The position numbers were made by a program, and so were the translations under genes. From the NCBI RefSeq assembly GCF_013426915.1, contig NZ_AP023181.1:992001-1056000 (forward strand): DNA of 64,000 nucleotides, in the 5' to 3' direction. Of the stretch, positions 1-8,721 are shown piece after piece (position 1 is the first letter of the stretch; each line of letters begins with the position of its first letter). The notes under the pieces are model-generated. The model was not told where the DNA came from. It saw only the letters and a list, made by a program, of their open reading frames with translations, and ran no database searches. Origin of the DNA: Paraburkholderia sp. PGU19 (lineage in GTDB: Bacteria > Pseudomonadota > Gammaproteobacteria > Burkholderiales > Burkholderiaceae).

Positions 1-1
1 C

Positions 2-571
2 ACAGGCATGCCTTATTTGAAGTCCACCGTGCAACTGCTCGCCGTGAGCGACACTCGCACAGACACGGCAACGTTCGTCGCCGTGCAATCTACTGACGAT
101 AACCGCCGCCTGGCCGTCATGACACTCACCGTCGACAAGGAACACTGGAGCTTTGGTGCAACATCTCTTCTGCCTGCTCAATTCCAGCGTGACACCACCC
201 GCTTTACGCGCGACGCGAGCGCCGACGCAGCGATTGTGATGACCGTTCCGCATTTTCAGGCGCCCGGCGGGGTGGATGTATGGAAATGGAACGTACAGCA
301 TCGCGAGACCGCGCCTGTTCTACTCGCCTATCTGCGCGATCTCCGGTGGCAGGACGCCGCGCCTTCCCTGCTCCGCGATAAGAACCGCACAGCACTCGTC
401 TTCTACGAGCGCACGGACGCCATACTCACCAATACGCTCTTCTCGGCGGGCACCGCCGCCCTGGCGCGATACGCGCTCGACGGAAACAATTTGCAAAGTA
501 TTCCGATGGAAGGTTTTCCGTTGCCAGCCGTTTACTCGGAGACGCTCTGGCTCGATCGCCTGGTTCAATAG
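2..571 (+). CDS. Hypothetical protein, probably cut by the window edge
   Basis: I do not recognise this protein. The reading frame is open to the first bases of the window, and the first ATG (base 8) has no visible ribosome binding site, so the true start probably lies outside. The visible part is about 188 residues of mixed composition with alternating hydrophobic and polar stretches, which would suit a beta-rich fold, and no clear signal peptide or membrane segment. A 250-bp non-coding stretch follows, so it is not obviously co-transcribed with the glycosyltransferase downstream. Only the open frame and high-GC codon use support it as coding. Confidence 0.5.
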   Translation, partial: TGMPYLKSTVQLLAVSDTRTDTATFVAVQSTDDNRRLAVMTLTVDKEHWSFGATSLLPAQFQRDTTRFTRDASADAAIVMTVPHFQAPGGVDVWKWNVQHRETAPVLLAYLRDLRWQDAAPSLLRDKNRTALVFYERTDAILTNTLFSAGTAALARYALDGNNLQSIPMEGFPLPAVYSETLWLDRLVQ

Positions 572-693
572 AGACATTGCAGTTGCTCTCGGATGAGGAC
601 TCCTCTCACTCTCATTTGCGAAGCGCAAATGGAAAAGTTCTCTGAACCAGTACCTGTCTAGCAACAACTAGTGCTTGACCGAATCGCAATGTA

Positions 694-738
694 TCAATTG
701 TCTATGGTATATCCAATCATATCGGTTACGACAATTGA
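694..738. promoter_or_regulatory. AT-rich 9-bp inverted repeat upstream of the glycosyltransferase
   Basis: TCAATTGTC at 694-702 is the exact reverse complement of GACAATTGA at 730-738. The repeat lies in an AT-rich patch about 85 bp before the GTG start of the glycosyltransferase and could be a regulator site or part of its promoter. I did not find a convincing sigma-70 hexamer pair around it, so the role is inferred only from symmetry and position. Confidence 0.3.
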
Positions 739-821
739 CGATTGACCGACGCAACCGTACGCTGCAGAAAAGACGAGAGACATGGTTCTCTGAGATCACG
801 CCCCATTCGAGACGGTGAAAA

Positions 822-1955
822 GTGCGGATACTACAGGTCGTCTATGCGCCACGTTTGTCTGGTGCGGAGATTCTGGCAAAGGGTCTTGCGATTCAGCACA
901 GGGAAGGTGGCCACGAAGTCTGCATTGCGTCGATGCAGCCGCAAATGGCGGACTTCGATCATAGCCGCAGCGAACTCGCGGCAGCCGACATACTGTGCGA
1001 CTTTCCCGAATCGCCGCGAGGACGTATCGGGCGTCTCATGCATCTATGGCGCTGCATACGGCGATTTCGACCGGACGTGATCATTGCACACGCGACGCTA
1101 GCCGCGCTCTATGTGCGTCTTCTTCCCGTTTCCGCGCCCGTCATCTATGTGATGCACTCGGGTTCCAACGACTTCGCGAACCCGAAACTGAAGTGGGCGG
1201 AGCGCATGCTCTCGCATCGCGCGAAGGCCGTGGTCGGCGTCTCGTCGCAAAATACGCTCGACTATCTGCGTGAAGTCGGGCCGCATCCGCTCGTCACGGT
1301 GATTCCCAACGGCGTGGATCTGCCGCGCTTTCAAACCGCACCTTCCGCATCGGCCATTGCCGATCGCGGCACTTCAAAGCAGATCGTCCAGTTGGGCCGT
1401 TATGTCATCGACAAAGGCCAACTGGAGACCATTCACGCGTTTGAGATCGTGCTGCAACATGAGCCTGACGCGCGACTGGTGTTGTATGGCGTCGTCGAAG
1501 ATCCCGTTTATCACGATATGGCCATGAAACTCGTGCAACGTTTGAACCTGGACGACCGGGTGACGCTGTGCGGTCCATCATCGAATGTCGCCGCGATTCT
1601 GCAGACCTCGCAAGTCTTTGCGATGCCGTCGCTCAGAGAGGCCCATAGCATCGGGTTTCTCGAAGCACTGGCGTCGGGTATTCCCGTTGTCGCGAGCCGC
1701 ATTGCAGCATTCGAATTTGCCCGCGATTTTCCGGGTGTATCGCTCGTCGACACGAAAGATCCTTCCACCTATGCGCGCGCACTGCTGCACGCGCTGCGTG
1801 TGCCCCGCGCGTATCGCGCGCTGGACGGCTATACGTTGCACGACACGGCAGAGAACTACCTGAAGATCGCGCAAGCCATCTACAAGAACAAAGCGCGAGG
1901 CATTGCCGCGGAATCGTCGATATCGGCGTTGGAGAGCAACGAATCATCGATGTGA
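822..1955 (+). CDS. GT4-family glycosyltransferase
   Basis: This 377-residue protein is a probable retaining glycosyltransferase of the GT-B fold, family GT4, transferring a sugar from a nucleotide donor onto a growing glycan or lipid carrier on the cytoplasmic side. The N-terminus (MRILQVVYAPRLSGAEILAK) has the usual first strand and Gly-containing loop of the acceptor domain. VIPNGVD near residue 165 and the region from VQLGRYVIDKGQ (about 190) to MPSLREAHSIGFLEALASG (about 270-290) match the donor domain, with the E-x7-E motif recognisable as EAHSIGFLE. Start is GTG; no ATG fits the N-terminal strand. Donor and acceptor cannot be told. No polysaccharide operon surrounds it, but the regulator downstream resembles ones found beside exopolysaccharide genes. 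Confidence 0.85.
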   Translation: MRILQVVYAPRLSGAEILAKGLAIQHREGGHEVCIASMQPQMADFDHSRSELAAADILCDFPESPRGRIGRLMHLWRCIRRFRPDVIIAHATLAALYVRLLPVSAPVIYVMHSGSNDFANPKLKWAERMLSHRAKAVVGVSSQNTLDYLREVGPHPLVTVIPNGVDLPRFQTAPSASAIADRGTSKQIVQLGRYVIDKGQLETIHAFEIVLQHEPDARLVLYGVVEDPVYHDMAMKLVQRLNLDDRVTLCGPSSNVAAILQTSQVFAMPSLREAHSIGFLEALASGIPVVASRIAAFEFARDFPGVSLVDTKDPSTYARALLHALRVPRAYRALDGYTLHDTAENYLKIAQAIYKNKARGIAAESSISALESNESSM

Positions 1956-2017
1956 GCGTGGAAACAAGATCTCTCGTTCAAACGTTTGCTATTACGTACA
2001 CGCCCAACGGAATTGAC

Positions 2018-2266
2018 ATGAGCCTCACATCCAACCAGCAGGACAGCTTCGGCAGCGCGCTCCATATGCTGGTGAGCCAGCAACGCGACACGCTACGGAC
2101 CATACTCGCGCTTTCGGACACAACGCGTCACCATGACGCAGCGTCCGCCCGCGCAGCACTGGCCGAGATCTTTCGCGCCGCCGGGCAATGCCATTCGACC
2201 TATCGCGCGATGCTCGTCGAGATCATTGCGACGCAGCAGGAAGGCTACGTTTCGCGCCAAAACTGA
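2018..2266 (+). CDS. Small hypothetical protein, 82 residues
   Basis: A short, mostly helical, soluble-looking protein that I cannot assign to a family. ATG at 2018 follows a modest purine-rich CGGAA about eight bases upstream. An in-frame GTG at 1952 overlaps the stop of the glycosyltransferase (GTGA) and would give 104 residues by translational coupling; the added N-terminal residues look less protein-like, so I prefer the shorter form. It contains two Cys-free amphipathic helices separated by an Ala-rich stretch. It probably lies in one transcript with the glycosyltransferase. Confidence 0.45.
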   Translation: MSLTSNQQDSFGSALHMLVSQQRDTLRTILALSDTTRHHDAASARAALAEIFRAAGQCHSTYRAMLVEIIATQQEGYVSRQN

Positions 2267-2538
2267 AAGACGTCAGCCAACTGTCAGCGAGTGATCTGCA
2301 GATTGCGCGCAGGCGTGTGAATGCGCGATTGACTGTCAATGGGGGAGCACGGCGGTTCTTCGAAAAAACATCATGTTGCGTGCGCTCGCCCACATTCGCT
2401 AATCGATTTATCGAGGCAGCATGTCTTGTTAGCGAGCGAACAGGAGCCTTCCTCGCATAGGCATCGCGCGGAATGCCTCCCGTATCGGAGTCGATCCTCG
2501 AGGTTCTGGTCCTGTTCATTCAGGTTGGGGAAGAAATG

Positions 2539-3525
2539 ATGTCGACACGTCCGTCTCCAGGACTCGAAACGCAAGCTTCCGACGGCACCGACGTCATTCC
2601 CCGGCGACTGCGGCGCGTCGCTGTCGTGCTGTTCGACGGCTTCGACCTGCTGAGCGCCAGCGTCATCGCCAATGCCTTCGAAGCCGCGAGCGAGTTGTCG
2701 GCGCGCGGCCCCATCCAGTGGTTCTACCAGATCACCACACTTTCCGACCACGACGGGTATATCGCCAGTTCCGCCGCGTTGCTCGTCAGCGCCGAAACAT
2801 TCGATACGCACGCCGGCCACGAATTCGATGCGATCTTTGCGATTGTCGGCGCCGACGCGTACATCGACGCACGCTCCGTGCCGCTGATTACGTGGATCAA
2901 TCGCGCGCGCTCGAAGGCGGCCGACGTGCGGCTCGTCGGCGCGCCGCTGCCCGGTCTCGATGGCCACGCGTGGAGCGAACCGAATGCAAGTGAGCGCGAT
3001 TCGCCAGCGAGCGCGGTGCGCCTTTCTGGCGAATGCAAGACGAGATCGCAAAGTCTCCACGACGCGCTCACAGGCGCGCTGAAGCTGATTCGCCGCGACA
3101 TGGGCGACAGCATGGCGCGCCGCGTGGCCGAACGTCTGTCGATCTGCTCGCACGACGTGCTCAACGCGATCTTCGAGGACGTGGTTGGCAATACGCCGGC
3201 GGAGAAAGTGCGCGCGGCCGCGCACTGGTTGCAGGACAACTGCCGCCGTCAGGTCACGATAGAAGACGCGGCACAGGTCGCCGCGATGAGTGAACGCAGC
3301 CTCCTGCGTCACTTCAGAAGCGAACTCGGCATGACGCCTTCCGACTATCTGATGCATGCGCGGCTTCAGGTCGTCTGCAATCTGCTGATCGAAACCGATC
3401 TGCCCGTCGACAAGGTGGCGAAGCGCGCCGGCCTGACCAGCGGCGACCATCTTGCGCGCAGCTTCCGGCGGCATATGAAAACGTCGCCCACCGAGTATCG
3501 CGCGCAGCGCAGGCTCCAATGCTGA
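2539..3525 (+). CDS. AraC-family regulator with degenerate DJ-1/PfpI (GlxA-like) domain
   Basis: A transcription regulator of the GlxA/FtrA type. The N-terminal part (from RRVAVVLFDGFDLLSASVIANAF) is the first half of a class I glutamine amidotransferase-like DJ-1/PfpI domain; the C-terminal hundred residues carry two AraC helix-turn-helix units (VTIEDAAQVAAMSERSLLRH and LPVDKVAKRAGLTSGDHLAR). Oddly, the middle of the DJ-1 domain, where family members show a nucleophile elbow resembling CTGAFVLA, is replaced by a shorter stretch without it, so the sensor domain looks eroded. A GGGGAAG site at 2527-2533 sits five bases before the ATG at 2539; the adjacent ATG at 2536 is possible. The target is unknown; the neighbouring glycosyltransferase is a candidate. 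Confidence 0.85.
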   Translation: MSTRPSPGLETQASDGTDVIPRRLRRVAVVLFDGFDLLSASVIANAFEAASELSARGPIQWFYQITTLSDHDGYIASSAALLVSAETFDTHAGHEFDAIFAIVGADAYIDARSVPLITWINRARSKAADVRLVGAPLPGLDGHAWSEPNASERDSPASAVRLSGECKTRSQSLHDALTGALKLIRRDMGDSMARRVAERLSICSHDVLNAIFEDVVGNTPAEKVRAAAHWLQDNCRRQVTIEDAAQVAAMSERSLLRHFRSELGMTPSDYLMHARLQVVCNLLIETDLPVDKVAKRAGLTSGDHLARSFRRHMKTSPTEYRAQRRLQC

Positions 3526-3644
3526 ATCGCGTGCTCACCGCTGCCTCGTAGCGGATTCGCCGGGATACAACACCTGCTCGTTGCCGCTTTTTTACCCGCT
3601 GCACGCTGCGGTATGCTGGCGGCTTTTCGACTTCCCCAATCACG

Positions 3645-4223
3645 ATGTCAGACGAATACGAAGTGCACGGCCCGCATGATCATGCGATCGAGCATGCAGG
3701 CGGCCACGGCAACGACAGCAACGCTTCGCGCCTGGCTGTCATGACGGCCATCCTGGCGAGCGTCGGCGCGATTGCTGCGTATCAGAGCGGCGCCAACGAA
3801 AACCAGGCGCTCTTCTATAAGAACGAGGCCGCGATACTCAAGACGGAAGCCGCAAACCAGTGGGCCTACTATCAGGCCAAGGGCGAAAAGCAGAATCTCG
3901 CCGAGCTGGGCGCGGCGCTGACCGATCCCGCGTCATCCGCGCACGCGAAGTTCATCACCGACACGCAGCGCTACAAGACCGAGAAAGAGCCGATTCGACA
4001 GCAGGCGGAGACGCTCGAAAAGCAGGTGAAGAAGGACAATGAAGTGAGCGAGGCGTTGCAGCATCAGCATCACCGCTGGGCCCAGGCGACGACGCTCATT
4101 CAGATCTCCATCGCGCTCGCCGCGATCACGCTGCTCACGAAAAAGCGCTGGCTGCAAAAGCTCACGATCGGCATGGCCCTCGTGGCAGTGGGTCTTTTCG
4201 CCACCGCGCTGATGGGCTGGTGA
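3645..4223 (+). CDS. DUF4337 domain-containing membrane protein
   Basis: This 192-residue protein matches the DUF4337 family: a His-rich acidic N-terminus, a first membrane segment (RLAVMTAILASVGAIAAYQS), a long charged soluble stretch likely to form coiled coil (about residues 50-140), then two closely spaced C-terminal membrane segments from about residue 145 to the end. It should sit in the inner membrane with the helical region on one side. No enzymatic motif is visible and the family's role is not established. It stands alone, convergent with prpR and separated from its stop by nine bases. Confidence 0.85.
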   Translation: MSDEYEVHGPHDHAIEHAGGHGNDSNASRLAVMTAILASVGAIAAYQSGANENQALFYKNEAAILKTEAANQWAYYQAKGEKQNLAELGAALTDPASSAHAKFITDTQRYKTEKEPIRQQAETLEKQVKKDNEVSEALQHQHHRWAQATTLIQISIALAAITLLTKKRWLQKLTIGMALVAVGLFATALMGW

Positions 4224-4232
4224 GCACGCTGC

Positions 4233-6182
4233 TCATTGAATCGCGTTCAGCTTGCGCCACAGCGTGGTCTTGCTGATTCCGAGTGCCTTGCACGCTGCGT
4301 CGCGGTCGCCGCCGCACGCAGCCAGCATCGCGCGTATTTCGTCCGCCTGGACATGACGGCTGCGCTCGCGCAACGTCAACGCATCCTTCTTTTGCGTCAC
4401 TGGTGATGCGACCAGTTCGGGCGCGACGACATCGAGCATCTCACGCGTGAACACGTCGCCGGTGTCGCCTTCCGCGTCGGCGAGTTCGACGGCGATCCGC
4501 TCGATCACGTTCTGCAGCTCGCGCACATTGCCGGGCCATGCATAAAGGCGCAACGGCTCGCCGATCTGCGCGAGCACGTGCGTCGCGGCCTGCAAATCAG
4601 GGACGTGCGTCACCAGCCTCGGCTCGCGCGCGGCCGCCTGCAACAGCAGTTCGGCGGCGAGCGGCAATACGTCCGTCGTGCGCTCGCGCAACGGCGGCAG
4701 CGCAATGCTCAAAATGTTCAAGCGGTAGTAGAGATCGGCGCGAAACGTCCCCGCTGCGATACCCTCCGTCAGTGCGCGATGCGTCGCGGCGACGACGCGT
4801 ATGTCGACACGCGTCGGTTCCGTCGAACCGAGCCGCACCACCTCGCGTTCCTGCAACACGCGCAGCAGCCGGCTTTGCAGCGGCAACGGCATCTCGGCGA
4901 TTTCATCGAGAAACAGCGTGCCGCGATGCGCGGCTTCGATCAAACCCGCCTTGCCGCCCTTGCGTGCGCCCGTGAACGCGCCTTCCTCATAGCCGAACAG
5001 TTCGCTTTCCAGCAAGGCCTCCGGAAACGCGCCGCAATTGATCGCGACGAATGCGAAGTCACGCCGCGCGCTCAGCCGATGCATGCTCTGCGCGACCATT
5101 TCCTTGCCGGTGCCGCTTTCGCCGAGTATCAGCACGGTCGCGTCGGACTTCGCGTAGCGCCGCACCAGCGTGCGAACGCGCTCAATCGACGGGCATTCGC
5201 CGACCAGATCGTCGAGCCGGTAGCGCGCAGTGAACTGCTGCCCGCGCTGCCGCGAACGCAGCGTGCGATCGAGCCGTTCGACAGCACGCGATTCCTGGAA
5301 CGTCAGCACCGTGCCCGCCGCGTGCCCCGCGCCCGCCAGCGGCCCGCGATGCACGAGATAGCTCGTGCCGCGCACGGACACCAGCGTATCGCCGTCGGCA
5401 TCGGGCAGCGCGCTGGCGAGATCCGGCGCGAGCTTCTGCAACGGCACGCCCGCGGCGTTCGCAGCGTCGATGCCGAGCACGTCCGCAAGCCGTTGATTGA
5501 TCGCTTCGACGCGTCCCTGCGCGTCGAGCGCAACGACGCCATCGCGCAGGTGCTGCAACAGGTTATCGAGGCGTTGGCGCCGCACGCCCTCGGCGCGCGT
5601 AGCCTGTGCGACTTCGAGGGCGGTATCGAAGGCACTGCGCACCGACGTGCGCGAGTACAGAAACACAGCGCCCATGCCGGCGCGCTCCGCGAGATCGGTC
5701 ACATGCCCCGGCCCGACCACGGCATCGACGCCGCGTTCGTGCAGCTCGCGCACGCAGTTCTCCGCGTCTTCCGTCGAGCGGTACGACGCGAAGATCACGT
5801 CGATGCCGTAAGCGGCCGTGAAGCGCTTCACCTCGTCGGGCGTTTCGCCGTGCGTGACGAGCGCGACTGAATCGCCGTCGCGTCGCGCGCGGGCCAGCGC
5901 CTGCATCACGTCGAAGCCCGTCGGCGTGATCGCGACGACGGGCACGTTGACGCGCCCCTTCAGATACGCGGCATTCGAGCCGCCCGCGACGATCACATCG
6001 GGACGCTCGGCGCCCGCGGCGTCGATTTCCTGCATGGCGTCGTCGAAGCCACGCGCGACCACGCGCAGGTCCGCGCGGCCCGCATACTCGCTGGCGATAT
6101 CGACGAACAGGTCGCGCAAGCGGCTGATACCCATCGCCCAGATGCGCGGGCGCGGGTTCGAAACGGTGGAAGGCGTGCTCAT
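4233..6182 (-). CDS. prpR: Sigma-54-dependent activator of propionate catabolism
   Basis: An enhancer-binding protein that senses 2-methylcitrate (family knowledge) and activates the divergent prpBC-acnD-prpF genes. Domains in order: PrpR N-terminal sensor (about residues 10-185), PAS-like domain (about 200-290), AAA+ domain with Walker [10 protein letters not shown] (near 353), the sigma-54 contact loop GAFTGA (near 402) and Walker [10 protein letters not shown], and a C-terminal Fis-type helix-turn-helix ending [14 protein letters not shown] chose the ATG at 6182 (MSTPS), giving 649 residues; a TTG nine codons upstream is possible. Orientation away from prpB, with a sigma-54 promoter between, strongly supports the name. 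Confidence 0.95.
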   Translation of the reverse strand: MSTPSTVSNPRPRIWAMGISRLRDLFVDIASEYAGRADLRVVARGFDDAMQEIDAAGAERPDVIVAGGSNAAYLKGRVNVPVVAITPTGFDVMQALARARRDGDSVALVTHGETPDEVKRFTAAYGIDVIFASYRSTEDAENCVRELHERGVDAVVGPGHVTDLAERAGMGAVFLYSRTSVRSAFDTALEVAQATRAEGVRRQRLDNLLQHLRDGVVALDAQGRVEAINQRLADVLGIDAANAAGVPLQKLAPDLASALPDADGDTLVSVRGTSYLVHRGPLAGAGHAAGTVLTFQESRAVERLDRTLRSRQRGQQFTARYRLDDLVGECPSIERVRTLVRRYAKSDATVLILGESGTGKEMVAQSMHRLSARRDFAFVAINCGAFPEALLESELFGYEEGAFTGARKGGKAGLIEAAHRGTLFLDEIAEMPLPLQSRLLRVLQEREVVRLGSTEPTRVDIRVVAATHRALTEGIAAGTFRADLYYRLNILSIALPPLRERTTDVLPLAAELLLQAAAREPRLVTHVPDLQAATHVLAQIGEPLRLYAWPGNVRELQNVIERIAVELADAEGDTGDVFTREMLDVVAPELVASPVTQKKDALTLRERSRHVQADEIRAMLAACGGDRDAACKALGISKTTLWRKLNAIQ

Positions 6183-6252
6183 CGAAGCGATCCGGTTCAA
6201 AAGCGGCAAGACGCTCCATTATGCGCGTCTAATTTCACAACAGAAACCGCCG

Positions 6253-6268
6253 ATTTCATTTTTGAAAT
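6253..6268. promoter_or_regulatory. Candidate PrpR upstream activator site
   Basis: ATTTCA and TGAAAT form a perfect inverted repeat separated by TTTT. A second, weaker one (TTTC-6-GAAA) lies at 6233-6246. Both are in the prpR-prpB intergenic region, 65-100 bp upstream of the sigma-54 promoter, where an enhancer-binding protein would bind. Assignment to PrpR is inferred from position and symmetry. Confidence 0.5.
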
Positions 6269-6332
6269 TTCCACGAACGCTCGTGCGCTTGTGTGCCTCG
6301 CAAAATCAGAGACTTAGCGACATAACGCTACA

Positions 6333-6348
6333 TGGCACGCCACTTGCA
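6333..6348 (+). promoter_or_regulatory. Sigma-54 (-24/-12) promoter of the prp operon
   Basis: TGGCACG, four bases (CCAC), then TTGCA matches the -24/-12 consensus exactly, with the invariant GG and GC correctly spaced. Transcription should start near 6360, about 20 bp before the GTG of prpB. It fits the presence of the sigma-54 activator PrpR encoded divergently. Confidence 0.9.
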
Positions 6349-6379
6349 GATATAGCCGCGCAAACAACGGAGCCTCACA

Positions 6380-7273
6380 GTGAATTCAGCCAAACAACCC
6401 ACCAGCGCCGGCGCCGCATTCCGCCAGGCCGTCGCAGAAGGACAACCGCTGCAGGTCGTCGGCGCGATCAACGCGTACGTCGCGAAGATGGCCGAAGCCG
6501 TCGGCTTCAAGGCGCTGTATCTGTCGGGCGGCGGCGTCGCCGCGAACTCACTTGGCGTGCCCGATCTCGGCATCAGCACGATGGACGACGTACTGACGGA
6601 CGCCCGCCGCATCACCGACGCCACCAACCTGCCGCTGCTTGTCGATATCGACACGGGCTGGGGCGGCGCCTTCAACATCGGGCGCACGGTGCGCTCGTTC
6701 ATCAAGGCGGGCGTCGCGGCCGTTCACCTCGAAGACCAGGTCGGCCAGAAGCGCTGCGGGCATCGCCCGAACAAGGAAGTCGTCCCGACGGAAGAGATGG
6801 TGGATCGCGTGAAAGCCGCCGTCGATGCACGCACCGACGACCAGTTCGTCATCATGGCCCGCACCGATGCGGCCGCCGCCGAAGGCATTGATGCCGCGAT
6901 CGAGCGCGCCGTCGCGTATGTCGAAGCAGGCGCGGACATGATCTTCCCCGAAGCGATGAAAACGCTCGACGACTACCGCCGCTTCAAGGCCGCCGTGAAG
7001 GTGCCGATTCTCGCGAACCTGACCGAGTTCGGTACGACGCCGTTCTTCACCACGACGGAACTGCGCGAAGCGAACGTCGACATTGCGCTGTATTGCTGCG
7101 GCGCCTATCGCGCGATGAACGCGGCGGCGCTCAATTTCTACGAGACCGTGCTGCGCGACGGCACGCAAAAGGCCGCCGTGCCGACAATGCAAACGCGCGA
7201 AGATCTCTACAAACACCTTGGCTATCACGCGTACGAGGACAAGCTCGACGCACTGTTCGCCGCACACAAGTAA
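6380..7273 (+). CDS. prpB: 2-methylisocitrate lyase
   Basis: Cleaves 2-methylisocitrate to pyruvate and succinate, the last step of the 2-methylcitrate cycle, in the cytoplasm. The 297-residue length is typical of PrpB. It belongs to the isocitrate lyase/PEP mutase superfamily: [13 protein letters not shown] (about 48-59), the Mg-binding VDIDTGWGG (88-96), and the active-site loop KRCGH at 124-128 with catalytic Cys126. Isocitrate lyases proper have a longer insert, absent here. Start is GTG at 6380, preceded by CGGAG; first gene after the sigma-54 promoter, with prpC 20 bases downstream. Confidence 0.96.
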   Translation: MNSAKQPTSAGAAFRQAVAEGQPLQVVGAINAYVAKMAEAVGFKALYLSGGGVAANSLGVPDLGISTMDDVLTDARRITDATNLPLLVDIDTGWGGAFNIGRTVRSFIKAGVAAVHLEDQVGQKRCGHRPNKEVVPTEEMVDRVKAAVDARTDDQFVIMARTDAAAAEGIDAAIERAVAYVEAGADMIFPEAMKTLDDYRRFKAAVKVPILANLTEFGTTPFFTTTELREANVDIALYCCGAYRAMNAAALNFYETVLRDGTQKAAVPTMQTREDLYKHLGYHAYEDKLDALFAAHK

Positions 7274-7293
7274 TGGCACCTGGAGGAAGACAC

Positions 7294-8463
7294 ATGAGCG
7301 AAGCAGACAACGGCGCAACGAGCGCGGGCGCATTCAAGCCGAAGAAATCCGTGGCCCTGTCGGGCGTGACGGCCGGCAACACCGCGCTGTGCACGGTCGG
7401 CAAGACGGGCAACGACCTGCACTACCGTGGCTACGACATTCTCGATCTCGCGGGCGCCTGTGAGTTCGAGGAAATCGCGCATCTGCTCGTGCACGGCAAG
7501 CTGCCCAACGTCGCCGAACTCGCCGCTTACAAGCAAAAGCTCAAGGCGCTGCGCGGCCTGCCCGCGAACGTGAAGGCCGCGCTGGAATGGATTCCCGCCG
7601 CCGCGCACCCGATGGACGTGATGCGCACGGGCGTCTCCGTGTTGGGCACGGTCCTGCCGGAAAAAGACGATCACAACCTGCCGGGCGCGCGCGATATCGC
7701 CGACAAGCTGATGGCCTCGCTCGGCTCGATGCTGCTGTACTGGTATCACTACTCGCACAACGGCAAGCGGATCGAAGTCGAAACCGACGACGATTCGATC
7801 GGCGGCCACTTCCTGCATCTGCTGCATGGCGTGGAGCCGCCGAAGTCGTGGGTCGATGCGATGCACGTGTCGCTGAATCTGTATGCGGAACACGAGTTCA
7901 ACGCATCGACGTTCACGGGCCGCGTGATCGCGGGCACGGGCTCGGACATGTATTCGGCCATCACCGGCGCGATCGGCGCGCTGCGCGGGCCGAAGCACGG
8001 CGGCGCCAACGAGGTCGCGTTCGAGATCCAGTCGCGCTACCAGACGCCGGATGAGGCAGAAGCCGACATCCGCCGCCGCGTCGAAAACAAGGAAGTCGTG
8101 ATCGGCTTCGGCCACCCCGTCTACACGATCTCCGATCCGCGCAACAAGGTGATCAAGGACGTCGCGAAGAAACTGTCGAAGGAAGCGTCGAACACGAAGC
8201 TGTTCGAGATCGCCGAGCGGCTGGAAAGCGTGATGTGGGACGTCAAGAAGATGTTCCCGAATCTCGACTGGTTCAGCGCCGTGTCGTATCACATGATGGG
8301 CGTGCCGACGGCCATGTTTACGCCGCTCTTCGTGATCTCGCGCACGTCCGGCTGGGCCGCGCACATCATCGAACAGCGCGTCGACAACAAGATCATCCGA
8401 CCGAGCGCGAATTACACGGGTCCGGACGATCTCGCGTTCGTGCCACTTTCGAAGCGCGCCTGA
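7294..8463 (+). CDS. prpC: 2-methylcitrate synthase
   Basis: Condenses propionyl-CoA with oxaloacetate to 2-methylcitrate. The 389-residue protein is a short citrate-synthase-fold enzyme without the N-terminal domain of hexameric type II citrate synthases. Catalytic residues are visible: His in GPKHGGANE (about 234), His in GFGHPVYT (about 273), and Asp in [11 protein letters not shown] (about 325), followed by the substrate-binding Arg in [14 protein letters not shown]. The ATG at 7294 has a strong GGAGGA at 7282-7287; an upstream extension of the frame overlapping prpB is rejected. A terminator-like hairpin follows the gene. Confidence 0.96.
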   Translation: MSEADNGATSAGAFKPKKSVALSGVTAGNTALCTVGKTGNDLHYRGYDILDLAGACEFEEIAHLLVHGKLPNVAELAAYKQKLKALRGLPANVKAALEWIPAAAHPMDVMRTGVSVLGTVLPEKDDHNLPGARDIADKLMASLGSMLLYWYHYSHNGKRIEVETDDDSIGGHFLHLLHGVEPPKSWVDAMHVSLNLYAEHEFNASTFTGRVIAGTGSDMYSAITGAIGALRGPKHGGANEVAFEIQSRYQTPDEAEADIRRRVENKEVVIGFGHPVYTISDPRNKVIKDVAKKLSKEASNTKLFEIAERLESVMWDVKKMFPNLDWFSAVSYHMMGVPTAMFTPLFVISRTSGWAAHIIEQRVDNKIIRPSANYTGPDDLAFVPLSKRA

Positions 8464-8514
8464 ACGAGCAACTCGACTCCTGGAAGTGCGGTGCGAGAGC
8501 CGCAATCCTGTTCG

Positions 8515-8553
8515 GCCTTGGTTCGTTATACCCGCGAGCCAAGGCTGCTTTTT
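8515..8553 (+). terminator. Rho-independent terminator-like hairpin between prpC and acnD
   Basis: An 11-bp stem with one G-U pair is formed by 8515-8525 and 8535-8545, with a 9-base loop, followed closely by a T run (8549-8553) and a second T run near 8561. Shape and position match an intrinsic terminator, yet acnD and prpF on the same strand belong to the same pathway. It may partly terminate transcription and lower acnD-prpF relative to prpBC, or acnD may have its own promoter in the remaining bases before 8722; I saw no clear one. Confidence 0.75.
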
Positions 8554-8721
8554 ATGCGCTTTTTATGTTTGCGCCGCTACACCCGGCGCCCGCTGAAGCG
8601 CTACACTTCGCAAGAAACACGTGGACGGCAAGCCCGGCCACCACACGGAGCCATGTGTGCCGAAGCCGCGACACGGCATCGCACGCCGGCTCACGATCAA
8701 TATCGCATGTGTCCCTACGCC

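Noticed and set aside
7093..7293. Upstream extension of the prpC frame into prpB
   Set aside because: A strong ribosome binding site precedes ATG 7294, and the extension overlaps prpB with non-homologous residues.
8491..8721. Upstream extension of the acnD frame
   Set aside because: Arg-rich sequence passing through the terminator-like hairpin; the ATG at 8722 gives the normal AcnD N-terminus.
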